From an uncultured Alistipes sp. (GTDB lineage Bacteria; Bacteroidota; Bacteroidia; Bacteroidales; Rikenellaceae), in assembly GCA_944320665.1 (NCBI GenBank), contig CALUII010000017.1:1-33994 (forward strand): DNA of 33,994 nt. Reading direction: 5' to 3'. The translations under genes and the position numbers were made by a program. The notes under the pieces are model-generated. The model searched no databases and was not told the DNA's origin. It saw only the letters and a program-made list of their open reading frames with translations. Below are positions 30,944 to 33,994 of this stretch, piece by piece (position 1 is the stretch's first letter; each line of letters opens with the position of its first letter).

Positions 30944-31516
30944 TTATGAATTTTTCAGAAACTCCTCGGCGGCCTCCAGCGCCTTGTAGAACTCCTCGCC
31001 GAAGCGGCGGACAATCGGTTCGCGCAGCCCCTTATAGACCGGTATGCCCAATTTGCGTCCCAAAGCCCGTGCCGGAGCACAGACCTCCCAGCGATGGTAG
31101 TTGAGTCCGATGGTGCCGTTCGAGAATTTCACCAGCCGGATCGGATAGAGGTGGCACGAGATCGGTTTGCGGAACTCGGTACGTCCTTCACGCCAGGCCT
31201 TTTCGATGGCGCAGAACGTAATGCCGTTCTCCGTGCAGGTGTAGGCGCATTCCGCTCCCCCGATAAGGGGTGTGGTCAGGTCGCCCTCCTCATCGAGCAC
31301 GCCAAAACCCTGCTCCTCGACCGCCGCAATGCCTGCGGCGGTCATGTAGGGCTTGTAGTGCTCGTATTCGGCCTCCAGGTCTCCCAGCTCTTCGGCCTCA
31401 AGCGGGGCTCCCGAATTTCCCTCCACGCAGCAGGTCCCCCGGCACTGCGACAGATCGCAGGCGAAGTATTCGCGCAGCAGGTCGGCCGAGACGATCTTGT
31501 TGTCGATTTCGATCAT
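30944..31516 (-). CDS. DUF3109 family cysteine-rich protein
   Basis: A 190-residue cytoplasmic protein with nine cysteines: Cys20, 25, 29, 30 (the FACDLSQCRGTCC cluster), 90, 94, 102, 121 (SCHLYP) and 146. This CxxxxCxxxCC...CxxxC pattern resembles the YkgJ/DUF3109 metal-cluster fold, so a Zn or Fe-S site is plausible. No reaction is known. Its ATG overlaps the ddl stop by 4 nt, so it is translationally coupled to a D-Ala-D-Ala ligase, with an M23 peptidase behind. Confidence 0.88.
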   Translation of the reverse strand: MIEIDNKIVSADLLREYFACDLSQCRGTCCVEGNSGAPLEAEELGDLEAEYEHYKPYMTAAGIAAVEEQGFGVLDEEGDLTTPLIGGAECAYTCTENGITFCAIEKAWREGRTEFRKPISCHLYPIRLVKFSNGTIGLNYHRWEVCAPARALGRKLGIPVYKGLREPIVRRFGEEFYKALEAAEEFLKNS

Positions 31517-32499
31517 TTGTGTCGTGTGTCGTCGATGATGATGTCGTATAATTGGCCGAGCGTCATGCCCATGCAGCGTACCTGTTTCGGCACGATGCTG
31601 CCGGCGCTCATGCCCGGGATTGAGTTGATCTCGATCAGGTAGGGCTTGCCCTCGGGCGTAACGATGAAGTCTACGCGCACCACGCCCGAACAGCGGCAGC
31701 GCTTATAGGCTTCGAGTGTCATGCGATTCAGTGCCGTCTTGACTTCGGGGGTAAGGTCGGCCGGAGTGATCTCCTCCGAGCAGCCGGCCGTGTATTTGGC
31801 CTCGTAGTCAAAGAAATCGTTCTTGGGGACGATCTCCGTGATCGGGAAGATGTAGTCGCGGCCTCCGGCAACCATAACGCCGCATCCGACTTCACGCCCG
31901 GTGATGCACTCTTCGATAAGCACCTCTTCGCTCTCGGAGAAGGCGGCCTGGATGGCACCGGGAAGCTCTTCGGCCGTCCGTACCTTCGTTACGCCGAATG
32001 ACGATCCGCTGGCGTTGGGTTTCACGAAGATAGGCAGCCCCAGTTCGTGTATAACTTCATTCGGATCAACCTCCTCTCCTCGGCGTACGAACCGTTCACG
32101 GGCCATCGGAATGCCGCACCCGGCCAGTGTACGCTTGGTGGTGATCTTGTCGAAAGTGATTACCGACGAGGTCATCGAACACGACGAATATGGAATACCC
32201 ATCATGTCGAGGTAACCCTGCAGGCGTCCGTTCTCGCCAGGCGTGCCGTGGATGATGATCAGTGCATATTCGAAGAGGATCTTCTGCCCCTCGACCGTGA
32301 GAGAGAAGTCGTTTTTATCCAACTGCCACTGCCGTCCATCCGGAGCAGTATAGTGCCAGTCGCGTCCGTGAAGGTCGATGAGCGTGACGTCGTATTTATT
32401 CGTATCGAGCGCCGCGGCAATTTGCGCGGCGCTCTGCAGGGCAATCTCCCGTTCCGACGAGTCGCCGCCGGCCAGAAGTGCAATTTTCAGACGTGTCAT
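31513..32499 (-). CDS. ddl: D-alanine--D-alanine ligase
   Basis: Joins two D-alanines for the peptidoglycan stem peptide. 328 residues; ATG at 32499 (MTRLKIALLAGG) lies one base after the nadD stop, and the longer frame upstream overlaps nadD and is rejected. Marks: GGDSSEREIAL (Glu16), HGTPGENGRLQGYLD, ATP-grasp FVKPNASGSSFGV, the omega loop FFDYEAKY with Lys235 and Tyr236 (the residue that favours D-Ala over D-lactate), RVDF and EINSIPGMS. It should be a normal D-Ala-D-Ala enzyme, not a VanA-like one. Confidence 0.96.
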   Translation of the reverse strand: MTRLKIALLAGGDSSEREIALQSAAQIAAALDTNKYDVTLIDLHGRDWHYTAPDGRQWQLDKNDFSLTVEGQKILFEYALIIIHGTPGENGRLQGYLDMMGIPYSSCSMTSSVITFDKITTKRTLAGCGIPMARERFVRRGEEVDPNEVIHELGLPIFVKPNASGSSFGVTKVRTAEELPGAIQAAFSESEEVLIEECITGREVGCGVMVAGGRDYIFPITEIVPKNDFFDYEAKYTAGCSEEITPADLTPEVKTALNRMTLEAYKRCRCSGVVRVDFIVTPEGKPYLIEINSIPGMSAGSIVPKQVRCMGMTLGQLYDIIIDDTRHK

Positions 32500-32500
32500 A

Positions 32501-33313
32501 TCAGGGATTGTAATAGTCTTTGTATCTGAACGTAAGGATCTCCTGCGCCATGTCGGCCCATTCGCGGGCTTCGACGTGATCGGGTTCGAGGCGCAGGGCG
32601 GCATTGAAATCGTTGAGCGCCTTACCCCACTCTGCCCGGCGGTAATGCAACTTGCCACGCTCGACGTAGAGTGCCACCTCGTGCCTTCCGCCGTCGATCA
32701 GTTCCGTCAGTTTTTCGAGGCGGGCGGTCGGGTCCCACAACTTCTTGCGCTGGATGTAGGCTGCAACCTCGCTGCCGACCATCGGTTCGATCTGTTCGCC
32801 CCGTTCCGAAGCGGCACGTACCTCCGTCGACGAATAGTCACACAGCGGCGCGTCGGCCAGGTAGGTGACACGGTCGCGGTAGCGTTCGCATGCCTCCCCG
32901 CGACGAGGATAGACGTAGATCGGATAGTGCTCGAGGATTTCGTTGTAGTCCTTCCAACGGTCAAGTTGCTCGGTCAGGTCGGCTCCCATGAGGATCGAGA
33001 AGCGCATTTCATGCCCGTGGTTCTGGGTCAAGAAACGGAGCGTCTGAATCGTGTATGAAGGGCGTTCGAGTAGAAATTCCACGGCCGAAGGCTTGATTTG
33101 TTGCGGATAGCGCGATGCGGCGCAGGCCAGTTCGGCCATCTCGAACCGATCGAGTTCTGGAGCCAGCTCTTCGCTCTCCTTCAGTGGGTTTTGCGGCGAT
33201 ACGATCAGCACGACCTCGTCGCAGAGCCCTTTGTCGATGGCGTATTCCGCCAAGGCGATGTGCCCTTTGTGTACGGGATTGAATGACCCGAAATATAAGA
33301 GTACGTGTTTCAC
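32501..33313 (-). CDS. nadD: Nicotinate-nucleotide adenylyltransferase fused to a TPR-like domain
   Basis: Adenylates nicotinate mononucleotide in NAD synthesis. Residues 1-194 are a complete NadD: GSFNPVHKGH (9-18), nucleotide signature SSTEVR (161-166), and the usual end VAAYIQRKKLW. Residues 195-270 are extra: ARLEKLTELIDGGRHEVALY, then YRRAEWGKALNDFNAALRLE and a last helix ending FRYKDYYNP, a TPR-like pair of repeats as found in free-standing Bacteroidota TPR proteins. Usual NadD length is about 190-215, so this is a fusion. ATG overlaps the gmk stop by 4 nt. I find no frameshift sign at the join. Confidence 0.93.
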   Translation of the reverse strand: MKHVLLYFGSFNPVHKGHIALAEYAIDKGLCDEVVLIVSPQNPLKESEELAPELDRFEMAELACAASRYPQQIKPSAVEFLLERPSYTIQTLRFLTQNHGHEMRFSILMGADLTEQLDRWKDYNEILEHYPIYVYPRRGEACERYRDRVTYLADAPLCDYSSTEVRAASERGEQIEPMVGSEVAAYIQRKKLWDPTARLEKLTELIDGGRHEVALYVERGKLHYRRAEWGKALNDFNAALRLEPDHVEAREWADMAQEILTFRYKDYYNP

Positions 33314-33876
33314 TTTTTTGCGATAAATGAGTCAATGATTTGTCGCGTCGTGTCGATCGCCTCATCGAGGCGGTCATTCACGACCGTGTGGTCGAATTCC
33401 GGCGCTTTTGTCAACTCGAATTGGGCCTTGGCCACGCGGCGCTCGATTACCTCCGGTGCGTCGGTTCCGCGGGTGACCAGACGCCGACGCAACTCCTCGA
33501 TTGAGGGGGGCATGATGAAGATCGAACAGGCCTGCTCGCCGAAGATGCGTTTGAGGTTGATTCCACCGACGACATCCACATCGAAGAGTATGATGTGGTC
33601 CTTCTGCCAGATGCGCTCCACTTCGCGGCGGAGCGTGCCGTAGCAGCAGCCTGGATAGACCTCCTCCCACTCGACGAAACTATCGGCTTCGACCTCACGG
33701 GCGAACTCCTCGGGTGTGAGAAAGTAGTAATCCACACCGTTCTGCTCCGTACCGCGCGGTGCCCGGCATGTGGCTGAAATCGAAAACTCGAATTGCGGAT
33801 AGCTCTCCAGCAAGGCGTGGACGATGGTCGTCTTGCCCGAACCGCTCGGGGCGGAGAAGATGATGACTTTGCCCAC
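33310..33876 (-). CDS. gmk: Guanylate kinase
   Basis: Phosphorylates GMP to GDP. 188 residues starting with GTG at 33876 (MGKVIIFSAP), 4 nt after the yicC stop; no ATG gives the P-loop. Marks: SAPSGSGKTT (8-17), SATCRAPRGTEQNGVDYYF (GMP site), GTLRREVE, DVDVVGG and the lid arginines RRRLVTRG. Length is standard. Its stop overlaps the nadD start by 4 nt, in an operon order yicC-gmk-nadD that is common in Bacteroidota. Confidence 0.95.
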   Translation of the reverse strand: MGKVIIFSAPSGSGKTTIVHALLESYPQFEFSISATCRAPRGTEQNGVDYYFLTPEEFAREVEADSFVEWEEVYPGCCYGTLRREVERIWQKDHIILFDVDVVGGINLKRIFGEQACSIFIMPPSIEELRRRLVTRGTDAPEVIERRVAKAQFELTKAPEFDHTVVNDRLDEAIDTTRQIIDSFIAKK

Positions 33877-33880
33877 GGTG

Positions 33881-33994
33881 TCAGAGGATGTTGAGTACCT
33901 GTTCCTTGATCTTCTCCAGTTCGTCCTTCATCTTGACGACGAGGATCTGGATGTTTGTTTCGTTGGCCTTGGAGCCCATGGTGTTGATCTCGCG
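33881..33994 (-). CDS. YicC/YloC family endoribonuclease, C-terminal end (cut by window edge)
   Basis: Only the last 37 codons are in the window: REINTMGSKANETNIQ, then a helix ending EKIKEQVLNIL and TGA at 33881. The REINTMGSKAN start of this segment and the closing KEQVxNIL are hallmarks of YicC-like proteins, which cleave or destabilise RNA. It precedes gmk, as in many bacteria. Confidence 0.88.
   Translation of the reverse strand, partial: REINTMGSKANETNIQILVVKMKDELEKIKEQVLNIL

Noticed and set aside
31513-32499. VanA-type D-Ala-D-Lac ligase
   Set aside because: The omega loop keeps FFDYEAKY with Lys235-Tyr236, the D-Ala-D-Ala form.
1-33994. tRNA, rRNA, CRISPR array, insertion sequence
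   Set aside because: Reading the gaps on both strands showed no cloverleaf, no regularly spaced repeats, and no transposase or terminal inverted repeats.

Overview
The window looks like an ordinary core-chromosome segment of a moderately GC-rich member of the Bacteroidales; an Alistipes-like (Rikenellaceae) genome is my best guess, inferred from protein style and not tested by a search. The evidence is protein families with Bacteroidota character (an outer-membrane beta-barrel receptor with a CarboxypepD-regulatory-like domain, a C69 dipeptidase, a DUF3109 protein, a second type IIA topoisomerase whose A subunit carries HPHGDAS) and many promoters of the Bacteroidota sigma-ABfr type (TTTG/TTGC, about 19 nt, TAnnTTTG). 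Shine-Dalgarno sequences are essentially absent, so starts were chosen by protein alignment, signal peptides, and promoter and overlap positions.

Layout. (1) 1-12.5 kb, all minus strand: plsC-like acyltransferase, topoisomerase IV parE and parC, aroK, murI, ftsK, a lolA-like gene, and the N-terminal 428 codons of gyrA. Chromosome topology and segregation genes are mixed with envelope and precursor genes. (2) 12.6-17.4 kb: a small HTH gene divergent from an S24/LexA-like repressor that lacks its catalytic residues, then two plus-strand outer-membrane protein genes, each with its own promoter. (3) 17.4-19.1 kb, minus: a TPM-domain protein and LemA. (4) 19.1-24.3 kb, minus: a four-gene alpha-glucan/disaccharide operon (beta-phosphoglucomutase, MBL-fold hydrolase, GH65 phosphorylase, GH13 amylase). 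GH65 should release beta-glucose 1-phosphate, which the mutase turns into glucose 6-phosphate. (5) 24.4-25.6 kb, plus: truA and a 64-residue membrane protein. (6) 25.7-28.9 kb, minus: dihydrolipoyl dehydrogenase and a C69 dipeptidase, with yggS divergent. (7) 29.7-34 kb, minus: a tightly packed operon yicC-gmk-nadD-ddl-DUF3109-M23 peptidase, with 4-nt stop/start overlaps and a strong intrinsic terminator.

I see no tRNA, rRNA, CRISPR array, insertion sequence or prophage structural gene, and no gene-free gap exceeds about 300 bases. The most interesting items are small: a NadD-TPR fusion, a clamp-binding-like C-terminus on ParC, a catalytically dead S24 repressor facing a small HTH gene with overlapping promoters, mirrored promoter elements between pgmB and truA, and an ftsK promoter buried in the preceding terminator. 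No clearly undescribed multi-gene system is visible.
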